A stretch of 64,000 nt of DNA from Tangfeifania diversioriginum (GTDB lineage: Bacteria; Bacteroidota; Bacteroidia; Bacteroidales; Prolixibacteraceae), in assembly GCF_900141875.1 (NCBI RefSeq), contig NZ_FQZE01000026.1:1-64000 (forward strand), in the 5' to 3' direction. Below are positions 43,767 through 51,353 of the stretch, one piece after another. The notes beneath the pieces were generated by a model, which worked only from the letters and a program-made list of their open reading frames with translations, made no database searches and was not told where the DNA came from. Numbering within the stretch: position 1 is the first letter of the stretch; each line of letters starts with the position of its first letter. The translations under genes and the position numbers were made by a program.

Positions 43767-44016
43767 TCATTTTTTGTAACTTTCTTTCCGGTGAAGTACC
43801 CGGCCAATATAAATGGTGTCGTTTTCCACGTCGAACAAAACACGAAAATTTCCTGCACGCAACCGAAATGCTGGCTCGAAATAAGTGAGTTTCTTCACAT
43901 TTGAAACGTTCGGGAATTTTTTAGTTCTAAAATTTTTTGATGAATCTTTTGTTTTTTACTGGGAGTTATTTTTTTTTCAAGTCTTTTACTGCAAACTTTC
44001 GAATCCTAATGTTTAT
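43767..44016 (-). pseudogene. RelE/ParE toxin remnant with two frameshifts and no start codon
   Basis: On the minus strand the three frames together rebuild a RelE/ParE-type toxin of about 83 residues: 'INIRIRKFAVKDLKK' from 44016, then a shift at an A9 run, 'ITPSKKQKIHQKILELKN', a second shift at aaaaaattccc (near 43925), and 'FPNVSNVKKLTYFEPAFRLR' followed by 'FDVENDTIYIGRVLHRKESY' to TGA at 43767. The position of the start codon holds ATA. The remnant lies directly after the intact antitoxin at 44020-44193, its original partner. It is almost surely inactive. Confidence 0.75.
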
Positions 44017-44019
44017 CCC

Positions 44020-44193
44020 TTAATAATCTTCAAAAGTAATGGATTCTTTTTCTCGTGTAGCTTTTAAAAGTTTCAGGTCTTCCAAGTCATCTTTACTGAC
44101 AATTTCCAGCTTTTCGTTTTTTAAAGATTCCAACAAACCTATCACTTTATCGGCCAACCGGTCATTATCTATGTTTATTGTAATCGATTTCAT
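44020..44193 (-). CDS. Small antitoxin, intact, paired with a decayed toxin
   Basis: 57 residues, ATG at 44193, TAA at 44020. The sequence has a beta start 'KSITINIDNDRLADKVIGLL' and a helical middle 'SKDDLEDLKLLKATREKE', ending 'SITFEDY', the design of short Bacteroidota antitoxins that precede RelE toxins. The toxin remnant begins 3 nt after its stop. A 12-bp palindrome (44207-44218) lies 14 bp before the start and is a candidate operator. It may still act as a repressor or protect against related toxins, but that is speculation. Confidence 0.7.
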   Translation of the reverse strand: MKSITINIDNDRLADKVIGLLESLKNEKLEIVSKDDLEDLKLLKATREKESITFEDY

Positions 44194-44206
44194 GATAAAT
44201 AATTGT

Positions 44207-44218
44207 GTATTGCAATAC
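44207..44218. promoter_or_regulatory. Palindrome, candidate antitoxin operator
   Basis: gtattgcaatac, a perfect 12-bp palindrome, 14 bp before the start of the minus-strand antitoxin. Type II antitoxins commonly bind such sites for autoregulation. Confidence 0.45.
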
Positions 44219-44246
44219 TTACAAAAATTTGTTGAATTTCCTGTTG

Positions 44247-44274
44247 ACTTTTATTTTGTCAAAACAATAAAAGT
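44247..44274. repeat. Inverted repeat between toxin-antitoxin loci
   Basis: acttttatt (44247-44255) and aataaaagt (44266-44274) are perfect 9-bp arms with a 10-base loop. It lies between the divergent antitoxin genes. It could be an operator or a remnant terminator. Confidence 0.4.
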
Positions 44275-44393
44275 TATGAATAGCCCGGCTGGTTATCTTG
44301 TATGTCCCGGGAAATTTATTCGAACAGAGATAAAATCAGAAAAATTCAGAATAATTTTTTAAAGGGGTAATTACTTTTTTTATTCAGGAGTTG

Positions 44394-44401
44394 TATATTT
44401 G
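44394..44401 (+). promoter_or_regulatory. Promoter -7 box of the intact toxin-antitoxin pair
   Basis: TATATTTG at 44394-44401, 11 bp before the ATG at 44413. No clear -33. A leader of only a few nucleotides is expected. Confidence 0.45.
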
Positions 44402-44412
44402 AAACAAAAAAG

Positions 44413-44655
44413 ATGGATACAATAGAACTTAAAAAGAATTTTCATCACTTAATAGACTCGATTGGCAATGACAATGTTTTGGCAAAGTTTTATTCCATTA
44501 TGGTGAAAATAAAAGACCGTCCGGAAGGAAAATTGTGGGCGAGACTTTCCGAATCGGAAAGGAACGAATTATTAAAGGCTGAAATTGAATCGAATGATCC
44601 TGAAAATCTCATTCCTCACAGTGAAGTAGAAAAAAAGCACAATAAATGGCTTTAA
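44413..44655 (+). CDS. Antitoxin of an intact type II module (addiction module protein)
   Basis: 80 residues, acidic. 'DTIELKKNFHHLIDSIGNDN' at 2-21, then 'SESERNELLKAEIESNDPEN' style helix and 'SEVEKKHNKWL' at the end. This is a familiar Bacteroidota antitoxin found next to RelE/ParE toxins. Its last 10 bases overlap the toxin start (44646), the usual coupling. Of the three modules in this cluster it is the only one with both partners undamaged. Confidence 0.85.
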   Translation: MDTIELKKNFHHLIDSIGNDNVLAKFYSIMVKIKDRPEGKLWARLSESERNELLKAEIESNDPENLIPHSEVEKKHNKWL

Positions 44656-44942
44656 CTATATTTTGGTCGAAAAGGGCTGACAAAAAATTCGACTCAATTA
44701 TAGCCTTTTTGCTGGAAGAATGGGGTGAGAAAGTAACCCGTTCTTTCGTGAAAAAAGTGTATGAATTTCTCGATATTCTTCAGGAATTTCCGGAAATAGG
44801 AACCGTAGAAAACAAAAACAGGAATATCCGTGGTTTTGTAATAGTAAAGCAATTAACACTTTTTTACAAAATACAGGGTGACAAAATTATCCTTCTGAAT
44901 TTTTTTGATAACAGAATGAACCCCAGAAAAATAAAATATTAA
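44646..44942 (+). CDS. RelE/ParE-family toxin
   Basis: 98 residues. 'LTIFWSKRADKKFDSIIAFL' (3-22), 'FPEIGTVENKNRNIRGFVIV' (~53-72) and 'LTLFYKIQGDKIILLNFFDN' (~74-93) follow the RelE/ParE fold. It may cleave mRNA on ribosomes or poison gyrase; the family branch cannot be told by eye. Catalytic residues of RelE are not obvious, which slightly favours ParE. Overlaps the antitoxin gene. Confidence 0.87.
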   Translation: MALTIFWSKRADKKFDSIIAFLLEEWGEKVTRSFVKKVYEFLDILQEFPEIGTVENKNRNIRGFVIVKQLTLFYKIQGDKIILLNFFDNRMNPRKIKY

Positions 44943-45324
44943 TTCGTAGTCTTTATTCTTTCCTGTGAGCAATTGCAATTTTGCAAAATAGCTGTCACTT
45001 TAGTCTAATCTTCATTCAAAGTGAATCCTTTACAGGAAACAAAAAAATTTGTACTTTCACTCATCAAATGACCAAAACTGCACCCTGACAGGAAATTATG
45101 CGATTAACCTGGCATCAGTGATTTTTTTAGATTTTCAGACTAATATCAAAAAAGTTCCAAAAACTAAAAACCAACTACCGAAACAATATAAATTCTGGAA
45201 CTTTGGTGTTTTCAGGTTTAGAAAATTGAAATTTATTTGTGATTTGCATTTTGGAGCTTTATTGTTACCGTCTCATTATTCCCAGTAAAATTGGGTGAGT
45301 ACTCGGAACGACATTTCAATCTTG
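44943..45324. other. Intergenic stretch without recognised gene
   Basis: About 380 bp between the toxin gene and the convergent glutathione peroxidase gene. A 79-codon frame (45049-45288) has an unnatural composition and no homology I know, so I do not call it. No terminator or repeat stands out. Confidence 0.5.
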
Positions 45325-45864
45325 TCACTCCTGCAACCATTCCACAATCCTCCTGTTTTGCGGGCCGGTTATTGGCGACAGCGATTCAACGACAGTGCCG
45401 TCTTCGTCAATTAAAAATTTCTGAAAATTCCAGATGACTTTGCCGTCGAGCGTGCCGTTTTCTTCGCTGCTGGTGAGCCATTTATAAATGGGGTGTGGGT
45501 TTTCTTTTATCGAAATTTTTTCCATCAGTTGGAAACTCACCCCGAATTTTTTTGTGCAGTATTCTTTGATATGTTCGTTATCGCCTGGTTCCTGGCTGCC
45601 AAAATCGTTGCTCGGGAAAGCGATTATCTCAAAATCGTCGCCACCGTATTCCTCGTAAAGTTCCTGCAACTTTTTGAATTGCGGTGTAAGTGCACATTCG
45701 GTCGCCGTGTTTACGAGCAGCACTTTTTTGCCTTTCAGGGTTGAAAAATCAAGTGTTTCCCCATTGATGGTGCGGGCAGAAAAATCGTATAATGTTTTGT
45801 ACTGACCAGCAGCTGAAAATATGCCAATCAGTAAAAATAACAATACAGTTTGAATTTTTTTCAT
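45325..45864 (-). CDS. Exported glutathione peroxidase-family thiol peroxidase
   Basis: 179 residues with a signal peptide (1-20, 'FSAAGQ'). The catalytic Cys is in 'LVNTATECALTPQFKKLQEL' (around 50-69), Gln in 'FPSNDFGSQEPGDNEHI' near 85 and Trp in 'VIWNFQKFLIDEDGTVV' near 140: the Cys/Gln/Trp triad of GPx enzymes, with Cys in place of selenocysteine. Reduces peroxides, most likely with thioredoxin-like donors, in the periplasm. Not in an operon. Confidence 0.93.
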   Translation of the reverse strand: MKKIQTVLLFLLIGIFSAAGQYKTLYDFSARTINGETLDFSTLKGKKVLLVNTATECALTPQFKKLQELYEEYGGDDFEIIAFPSNDFGSQEPGDNEHIKEYCTKKFGVSFQLMEKISIKENPHPIYKWLTSSEENGTLDGKVIWNFQKFLIDEDGTVVESLSPITGPQNRRIVEWLQE

Positions 45865-45960
45865 ATAAATTTTCTTTCATCAAATAACGTAAAAGTTTCA
45901 GAAAAACCGTCTTAAAAAAATTAGAATAAAAACAGGTTCATATATCAAAAAAATATATCG

Positions 45961-46027
45961 CCCGCAGATTGCGCTGATTTTCGCAGAAATTTATAAAAAA
46001 TCAGCGATTATCTGCGAAATCTGCGGG
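45961..46027. repeat. Intergenic inverted repeat ('cgcagat' type)
   Basis: cccgcagatt (45961-45970) pairs with aatctgcggg (46018-46027), and gctgatttt (45973-45981) with aaaaatcagc (45996-46005). A hairpin of the 'cgcagatttcgctgat' class, common between genes in many bacteria of this phylum. No gene lies in 45865-46165 apart from this and the dnaX promoter region. Confidence 0.7.
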
Positions 46028-46132
46028 AAATCAATAAAATGCCATTAATTGTAGATACAATACATAGATAGTCACTAAAAATAAATTGATATAGTGTTGA
46101 TAAGTTTTAGCCTGTAAAAAGCGAGATTTAAT

Positions 46133-46140
46133 TATCTTTG
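46133..46140 (+). promoter_or_regulatory. Promoter -7 box for dnaX
   Basis: TATCTTTG at 46133-46140, 25 bp before ATG 46166. No convincing -33 element. Confidence 0.45.
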
Positions 46141-46165
46141 AAATTCGATAAAAGACACGGAGTAA

Positions 46166-47269
46166 ATGGAGAATTTTATTGTTTCAGCACGAAAATACAG
46201 GCCGGAATCGTTCGATACGGTGGTGGCACAATCGTCGATTACAACTACCCTGAAAAATGCCATAAAAAACAACCAGCTGGCGCATGCCTATCTGTTTTGC
46301 GGGCCAAGGGGAGTGGGTAAAACTACCTGCGCACGTATTTTTGCGAAAACCATCAACTGCTCCAACCTGTCGGATGATATTGAGGCTTGTAATGAATGTG
46401 ATTCGTGCAAAGCCTTTAACACCAACCGCTCGTTTAACATTCACGAGTTGGATGCGGCTTCCAACAATTCGGTGGAAGATATCCGCCAGCTCATCGATCA
46501 GGTGCGCATACCGCCGCAGGTGGGGAAATACAGCGTATATATTATCGATGAGGTGCACATGCTTTCATCTCAGGCATTTAATGCTTTTTTGAAAACGCTT
46601 GAAGAGCCGCCCAAACATGCCATTTTTATTCTGGCTACAACCGAGAAACATAAAATTATTCCTACCATTTTATCGCGCTGCCAGATTTTTGATTTTAATC
46701 GGATTAACATTTCGGATATTGCCACTCACCTGGAATATGTAGCGAAAAGCGAAGGAGCAGTTGCCGATAAAGAGGCGCTGAATATTATCGCCCAGAAAGC
46801 TGATGGTGCCATGCGCGATGCACTTTCAATCTTCGACCAGATTGTCAGTTTTTCAGGGAAAGAAATTTCGTATCAGGATGTAATTACCAACCTGAACGTG
46901 CTCGATTACGATTACTATTTCAGGATGGTTGACCATTTTCAGAAAAATGAAGTGCCTGAAACGCTTATGATTTTTGATGAAATTTTGAATCATGGTTTCG
47001 ACGGACACCACTTTATAAATGGTCTCAGCAATCACCTGCGTAATTTAATGGTGTGTAAAGACACCGCAACGGTTAAGTTGCTCGAAGTTGGTGGTGAAAT
47101 AAAGGAGCGTTACAAAGTACAGGCAACCTCGTGCGAAAACGATTTCTTACTGAAAGCGCTTGAAATCAGCAACGAATGCGACATGCAATACAAACCCAGC
47201 CAGAACAGACGATTGCTGGTTGAACTGGCATTAATAAGGATGGCGCAACTCACCTTAAAAAAAAAATAG
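46166..47269 (+). CDS. dnaX: DNA polymerase III gamma subunit (in-frame product of dnaX)
   Basis: 367 residues in the zero frame, ending TTA AAA AAA AAA TAG. The AAA+ clamp-loader motor is complete: 'SARKYRPESFDTVV' near 7, Walker A 'FCGPRGVGKTTCARIFAKT' near 43-61, zinc cysteines ('CSNLSDDIEACNECDSC' near 64-80), Walker B 'IIDEVHML' near 124, sensor 1 'ILATTEKHKI' and the lid ('DGAMRDALSIFDQI' near 210), then domain III. It would form the clamp loader without the polymerase-binding tail. The stop falls just after a 10-A run, beyond which the -1 frame continues as the tau tail. Confidence 0.88.
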   Translation: MENFIVSARKYRPESFDTVVAQSSITTTLKNAIKNNQLAHAYLFCGPRGVGKTTCARIFAKTINCSNLSDDIEACNECDSCKAFNTNRSFNIHELDAASNNSVEDIRQLIDQVRIPPQVGKYSVYIIDEVHMLSSQAFNAFLKTLEEPPKHAIFILATTEKHKIIPTILSRCQIFDFNRINISDIATHLEYVAKSEGAVADKEALNIIAQKADGAMRDALSIFDQIVSFSGKEISYQDVITNLNVLDYDYYFRMVDHFQKNEVPETLMIFDEILNHGFDGHHFINGLSNHLRNLMVCKDTATVKLLEVGGEIKERYKVQATSCENDFLLKALEISNECDMQYKPSQNRRLLVELALIRMAQLTLKKK

Positions 47270-47877
47270 CTGACGGCGATGAAAATGAGGATATCCTCGA
47301 GTCCATTTTTTCGCAGCAACAACCTGCTTCAACCCCCGAAAAAAACAGATCCAACCGGACTGTAACTGAAAAGTTACCTCCTGTTAAAAAGAAAATCAGG
47401 CGACTTTCAAGCGATATCAGCGGGCCGTCGATTAAAGATGCCCTTGCCGGAAAATTTAGCGATGATGAAAAAATTTCGGCAAAGGAACAACATGAAATGT
47501 ATAGCAGGGCAGACGAAACTGAAGATTTTTCCAAAGAGCAAATGAAGTTGAAATGGGATAGTTTTGTAGAGCGACTGCACGACAGACCCAACTTGCAGTC
47601 CACGCTTTCAAAAACTCCCGAACTAAACGAAAACTATCAACTGGTTTTGGATATCGACAATTCTGTCCAGGAAGATTTGATTAACAGCGTAAAGCCAGAG
47701 TTGGTTTCATGGTTACGCAAAGAATTGAAAAATTCGAGGATTCAGCTGGTAACAAAAATTTCTCATGCCGAAAAAGAAAAAATTATTTATACTGATGCGG
47801 AAAAATATGGTGAAATGCTGAAGAAGAATCCGAATCTCCAGCTGCTCAAACAAAAATTTAAGCTCGACTTTGGTTAG
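46166..47877 (+). CDS. dnaX: DNA polymerase III tau subunit, made by -1 frameshift or transcript slippage
   Basis: If the frame shifts by -1 (or the transcript gains one A) in the A10 run at 47257-47266, translation continues through ATA-GCT-GAC to TAG at 47877, giving about 570 residues. The extension ('IADGDENEDILESIFSQQ', 'KKKIRRLSSDISGPSIKDAL', 'LKWDSFVERLHDRPNLQSTL', 'SIQLVTKISHAEKEK'-like end) matches the tau C-terminal region of Bacteroidota DnaX, which binds the polymerase alpha subunit and DnaB. No start codon is needed for the second part. An assembly error in the homopolymer is the main alternative. Confidence 0.75.
47257..47266 (+). other. A10 slippery run in dnaX
   Basis: Ten consecutive A read TTA AAA AAA AAA TAG in the zero frame and CTT AAA AAA AAA ATA after slippage. 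A short gagg-atat-cctc hairpin (47287-47298) lies 20 nt downstream, and aagga at 47236-47240 lies upstream. Compare E. coli dnaX (A AAA AAG, ribosomal) and Thermus dnaX (A9, transcriptional). Confidence 0.75.
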
Positions 47878-47892
47878 CCTCTCATTTTCACT

Positions 47893-48528
47893 TTAAGGCG
47901 CGAGCCGTTGAATTTTCCAGTCATTTTCAATTTTTTCGTACAAAATCCGGTCGTGTAAGCGACTTTCGCGCCCCTGCCAAAATTCAATTTTGATTGGTTT
48001 TACCCGGTAACCTCCCCAGAAATCGGGCAGGGGAGGTGTTTGGTTTTTATATTTCAGGCTAAATTCAGAGAAGCGGTCTTCGAGGTAACTGCGCGAGGGA
48101 ATTGTTTGGCTTTGCTCCGAAGCCCATGCACCAATCTGGCTGCTTACCGGCCTCGACCGGAAATATTTTTCAGCAAAATCGCGGCTTGTTTTTTCGGCAA
48201 TACCTTCAACGCGCACCTGGCGTTCCAGTTCGGGCCAGAAAAATAAAAGTCCGGTTGCAGGATTGGCTCCGAGGGCTTTCCCTTTCTGGCTTTCGAAATT
48301 GGTGAAAAATACAAAGCCGTTATTATCAAGGTATTTCAATAAAACAATTCGCGATTGCGGAAAACCACTTTTGCCCACTGTTGAAACTGCCATGGCTGTC
48401 GGTTCCTGAATTTCAGAATCAATTGCATCATCAAGCCAGCTTTCAAATTGTTGTACCGGATTTTTATGAACCGAATGCATACTTAGCGCCGAGTGTTTGT
48501 ACTCATTTCTTAAGGAGCTGATATCCAT
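47893..48528 (-). CDS. pdxH: Pyridoxamine/pyridoxine 5'-phosphate oxidase
   Basis: 211 residues. FMN-binding split-barrel protein with 'AMAVSTVGKSGFPQSRIVLL' near 45, 'FVFFTNFESQKGKAL' near 73, 'VRVEGIAEKTSRDFAEKYF' near 108, 'RPVSSQIGAWASEQS' near 128, and the C-terminal 'FWQGRESRLHDRILYE' and 'RLAP' that bind pyridoxal phosphate. Last step of vitamin B6 cofactor synthesis and salvage. Convergent with dnaX, 15 bp between stops. Confidence 0.96.
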   Translation of the reverse strand: MDISSLRNEYKHSALSMHSVHKNPVQQFESWLDDAIDSEIQEPTAMAVSTVGKSGFPQSRIVLLKYLDNNGFVFFTNFESQKGKALGANPATGLLFFWPELERQVRVEGIAEKTSRDFAEKYFRSRPVSSQIGAWASEQSQTIPSRSYLEDRFSEFSLKYKNQTPPLPDFWGGYRVKPIKIEFWQGRESRLHDRILYEKIENDWKIQRLAP

Positions 48529-48558
48529 TTGTTTGTTTTTTTCTTATTTTTTGAATTA

Positions 48559-48566
48559 CAAATATA
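48559..48566 (-). promoter_or_regulatory. Promoter -7 box for pdxH
   Basis: On the minus strand TATATTTG (48566 to 48559), about 30 bp before the ATG at 48528. -33 element weak. Confidence 0.45.
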
Positions 48567-48645
48567 GCACTTTGAACATTCTTAGTAACAGCTGCGTTAA
48601 AAAAGAGATAGAAGTGTTTTATTGTTGTATTAAAATCAATGAATT

Positions 48646-49248
48646 ATGAAAAGACTAATTGTATTTATAATGATTCTGGCTGTTGTACCGGTATTTGCAG
48701 GTAGCGGAAATATTGGTATCGGAAGTTCAGCCACCTTGACCGATGTGAAAATGCTCGATGTGTCTGGTGAACGGGTTTCACTGGCCGATGTAGCTAAAGA
48801 AAACGGCTTGCTGGTGATGTTTTCGTGCACCTCATGCCCATTTGTTAAGCAGTGGCAAGGCCGCTATAATGATATAAAAGAATGGGCTGATAATAATGAT
48901 GTGGGTATGATTGTCCTGAATTCGAACTACCAGAATCGCGGCGGAGCGGATTCTTTTGAGGCCATGAAAAAGCAGGCCAGCGAAAATGACTACAATTTTT
49001 ACTATGTAGTTGACGAAGAAAGTAAAATTGCCAACGCTTTTGGCGGGCAAACCACTCCCCATGTTTTTCTTTTCGACAAAAACATGAAACTGGCTTACAA
49101 AGGGGCCATTGACGACAACTACAAAAATGCCGACGAGGTGAAGCAGGCTTATCTTCAGAATGCGCTCAAGAGCCTCGGGCAGGGGAAAGAAGTTGCCATT
49201 GCTGAAACGAATCCGGTTGGTTGCAGTATTAAGCGTAAAACGGATTAG
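48646..49248 (+). CDS. Exported thioredoxin-fold protein (AhpC/TSA-redoxin type)
   Basis: 200 residues with a signal peptide (1-18, 'VVPVFAG'). Thioredoxin fold with the active site 'FSCTSCPFVKQWQGRY' near 64-79 (CTSC, CxxC type), 'VGMIVLNSNYQNRGG' near 86, and the cis-Pro region 'FGGQTTPHVFLFDKNMKLAY' near 139. A Cys near the C-terminus ('NPVGCSIKRK') may resolve a disulfide. Acts in the periplasm as a thiol-disulfide or peroxide-handling protein; substrate unknown. Closed by the terminator at 49272. Confidence 0.93.
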   Translation: MKRLIVFIMILAVVPVFAGSGNIGIGSSATLTDVKMLDVSGERVSLADVAKENGLLVMFSCTSCPFVKQWQGRYNDIKEWADNNDVGMIVLNSNYQNRGGADSFEAMKKQASENDYNFYYVVDEESKIANAFGGQTTPHVFLFDKNMKLAYKGAIDDNYKNADEVKQAYLQNALKSLGQGKEVAIAETNPVGCSIKRKTD

Positions 49249-49271
49249 AATTAAACAGGCAAATTATTTTT

Positions 49272-49308
49272 AGAGGCAGTCAATTTGAGGACTAGCCTCT
49301 TTTTTTTT
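49272..49308 (+). terminator. Terminator after the thioredoxin-like gene
   Basis: agaggcagtc (49272-49281) pairs with gact-a-gcctct (49290-49300, one bulged A), then eight T. No gene until the convergent 49344. Confidence 0.88.
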
Positions 49309-49343
49309 ATCAGGAAATTTTTTGTCAGTATAAATTTTTCACA

Positions 49344-49697
49344 TCAGATTCCCAGATAACCCATTAAAGCCTGTTGTATTTTTTCTATTTCCTGATTTTC
49401 AGGTTCGGCACTGATTATAACCAAGCTGCAGGCCAGTTCCGAAAGTTTCCAGTCGCGTTGCATGCCTCGTGCCGCCGAACGGTAAATGCAAGAGAAATGT
49501 TGCTGTACAGGAACTCCTGTCAGGCGCAAAATTGCAATGGCTTTCCGAATTGAAGCATTAAAATCAAAATCATCGGAATGCATTAACCGATCCAGCAATT
49601 CGCTTGCATAATATCTGTAATTGAGGTCATTCATCCTGTTGAGGAATAGCTCAATTATCGGGTCGGTGTAATTGTATTCGTAATATTTTGCCAACAT
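49344..49697 (-). CDS. Small protein of unknown function downstream of cbpA
   Basis: 117 residues, no signal peptide or membrane helix; helical, with two Cys ('HFSCIYRS', 'ELACSLVII'). I cannot place it in a family. It is not the MerR-like CbpM. It lies 13 bp after the DnaJ-type gene on the same strand, a close spacing that suggests a co-chaperone partner or modulator, but that is only context. Confidence 0.78.
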   Translation of the reverse strand: MLAKYYEYNYTDPIIELFLNRMNDLNYRYYASELLDRLMHSDDFDFNASIRKAIAILRLTGVPVQQHFSCIYRSAARGMQRDWKLSELACSLVIISAEPENQEIEKIQQALMGYLGI

Positions 49698-49710
49698 AAC
49701 TTCTCCAATT

Positions 49711-50670
49711 TTAGTTGTGACTGAAAACGTGATTATTTCTTAACTCCTGTAATTTTCTAAACAGTTTTTCTTCTTCGCGGCTCAGGTTTTTCGGGATAAC
49801 AATATTTAGTTGTACATATAAATCGCCGTAGCTTCCGGGCTGATTGTAAACCGGCATCCCCTTTCCTTTTAACCGCAGTTTGCTGCCGCTCTGGGAGCCT
49901 TTGGGGATGGGTACATTGAGTTTGCCGGCAAATGTTTGAATCTCTTTTTTGCCGCCCAGAACAGCGGTATATAAATCCACATCCGTTTTTAGAATCAGGT
50001 TGTTACCGTCAATTTTGTACTGATTATCGGGCCGAACCCTGATTTTGATGTAGATGTCGCCACTGGGGCCGCCACCGCTTCCCGGTGCGCCTTTCCCTTT
50101 TATTCGCAGTTCAAGTCCGTTGTAACTACCGGACTTAATGTTTACGCGTAGTTTTTTGCCGTCCACATTGAGAATTCTGGAAGTTCCGTGGTAGGCTTCA
50201 TACAGGCTGATTTCCATTTCAGCCTGCAAATCCTGACCTCTGCGCGGGCGTTGCCGGCCTGCAAATCCTGACCGACTGCTTCCTCCACCACCGAAAAATG
50301 CATTGAAGAAATCGGAGAAACCGCCACCGGCCTCTCCAAAAATATCTCCCAAATCACCTTCAAAGTGATAATTTCTGCCGCCGGCAGGCCCTCCACCAAA
50401 CTGTGAAGAATTAAATCCGCCGCCACCGTAACCGGCATTTTCATACTGTTTCCAGTTGGCACCGAGCTGGTCGTATTTTTTTCGTTTTTCAGGGTCTTTT
50501 AACACTTCGTAGGCTTCACCAATTTCTTTGAAGCGCTCTTCCGATTTTTTATCGCCTTTAGTTTTGTCAGGATGGTATTTTATGGCCAGCTTGCGATAGG
50601 CTTTTTTTATTTCATCCTGAGTGGCGTTTTTCGAAACCCCGAGCGTTTTATAGTAATCTTTATATTCCAT
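49711..50670 (-). CDS. cbpA: DnaJ-type co-chaperone, CbpA class
   Basis: 319 residues. J domain at 1-70 with '[20 protein letters not shown]' (HPD motif near 33-35), a Gly/Phe-rich linker (~85-145, '[17 protein letters not shown]'), and the C-terminal substrate-binding domain (~150-310, '[20 protein letters not shown]', '[18 protein letters not shown]'). No zinc-finger CxxCxGxG repeats, so it belongs to the CbpA/DjlA-like group rather than canonical DnaJ. It stimulates DnaK ATPase. The next gene (13 bp) is unknown. Confidence 0.94.
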   Translation of the reverse strand: MEYKDYYKTLGVSKNATQDEIKKAYRKLAIKYHPDKTKGDKKSEERFKEIGEAYEVLKDPEKRKKYDQLGANWKQYENAGYGGGGFNSSQFGGGPAGGRNYHFEGDLGDIFGEAGGGFSDFFNAFFGGGGSSRSGFAGRQRPRRGQDLQAEMEISLYEAYHGTSRILNVDGKKLRVNIKSGSYNGLELRIKGKGAPGSGGGPSGDIYIKIRVRPDNQYKIDGNNLILKTDVDLYTAVLGGKKEIQTFAGKLNVPIPKGSQSGSKLRLKGKGMPVYNQPGSYGDLYVQLNIVIPKNLSREEEKLFRKLQELRNNHVFSHN

Positions 50671-50806
50671 TTTTAGCCTTGATTTTTTTAAGCCAAATAC
50701 AAAATACAGTCCAATTCATTTATTTTATTTGGGGAGGACAAATTGTCTTTAATGGAGTGAGGATAAGGGTTTTGAGTTCTGTAGTGTTGACGTTTTGACA
50801 GACAGG

Positions 50807-51352
50807 TTACTGTTTTGAAGTGGGGGTGAAAAAACTGAAATTTACTTTTCCGTACTTCCGTATTTCAGTAAAGTTCGGATGCTTTGAAAAATCATATTTC
50901 CCCGGATGTTCTAGGATGAATAAACCATCATTTTTTAAAATATCAGCCTTAAATACGGCCTGGGGAATATCATTTAATTGTTTCAGCTCAAAAGGTGGGT
51001 CGGCAAAAATAATGTCGAATTTTGAGGGACACTTTTTTAGAAAACGGAATACATCACTTCGAATAATCCGGGCATTGGTAATTTCCAGTTTTGTTGTTAC
51101 ATTTTTAATGAGGCGAACATGATTAAAGTCGAGTTCAATAAATGTGACTTCGCTTGCTCCCCTGCTGATAAATTCATAGCCAATGCTACCTGTCCCTGAG
51201 AATAAGTCGAGCACATGCATTCCTTCAAAATTGTAACGATTTGCCAGTATGTTGAACAAAGCTTCTTTGGCCAAATCAGTGGTTGGCCGTGCTCCGAACT
51301 TTTTATTCGGACTGAAAACTCTTCCCTTGTACTTTCCGCCTACTATTCGCAT
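50807..51352 (-). CDS. rsmD: 16S rRNA (guanine966-N2)-methyltransferase RsmD
   Basis: 181 residues. N-terminal 'RIVGGKYKGRVFSPN' (2-16), 'RPTTDLAKEALFNIL' near 22, SAM motif 'VLDLFSGTGSIGYEF' near 46 and catalytic 'FADPPFEL' near 112 identify RsmD. Methylates G966 of 16S rRNA. Last gene of a three-gene minus-strand unit; its start overlaps nothing and lies 1 nt from the DUF3822 stop. Confidence 0.95.
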   Translation of the reverse strand: MRIVGGKYKGRVFSPNKKFGARPTTDLAKEALFNILANRYNFEGMHVLDLFSGTGSIGYEFISRGASEVTFIELDFNHVRLIKNVTTKLEITNARIIRSDVFRFLKKCPSKFDIIFADPPFELKQLNDIPQAVFKADILKNDGLFILEHPGKYDFSKHPNFTEIRKYGKVNFSFFTPTSKQ

Positions 51353-51353
51353 T

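Noticed and set aside
45049-45288. 79-codon frame between the toxin and glutathione peroxidase genes
   Set aside because: Unnatural composition, no recognised family, and no promoter; treated as chance.
46166-47877. dnaX as a simple pseudogene
   Set aside because: The only lesion is at a 10-A run, both parts are well conserved, and the gene is essential; slippage or a read error are better explanations.
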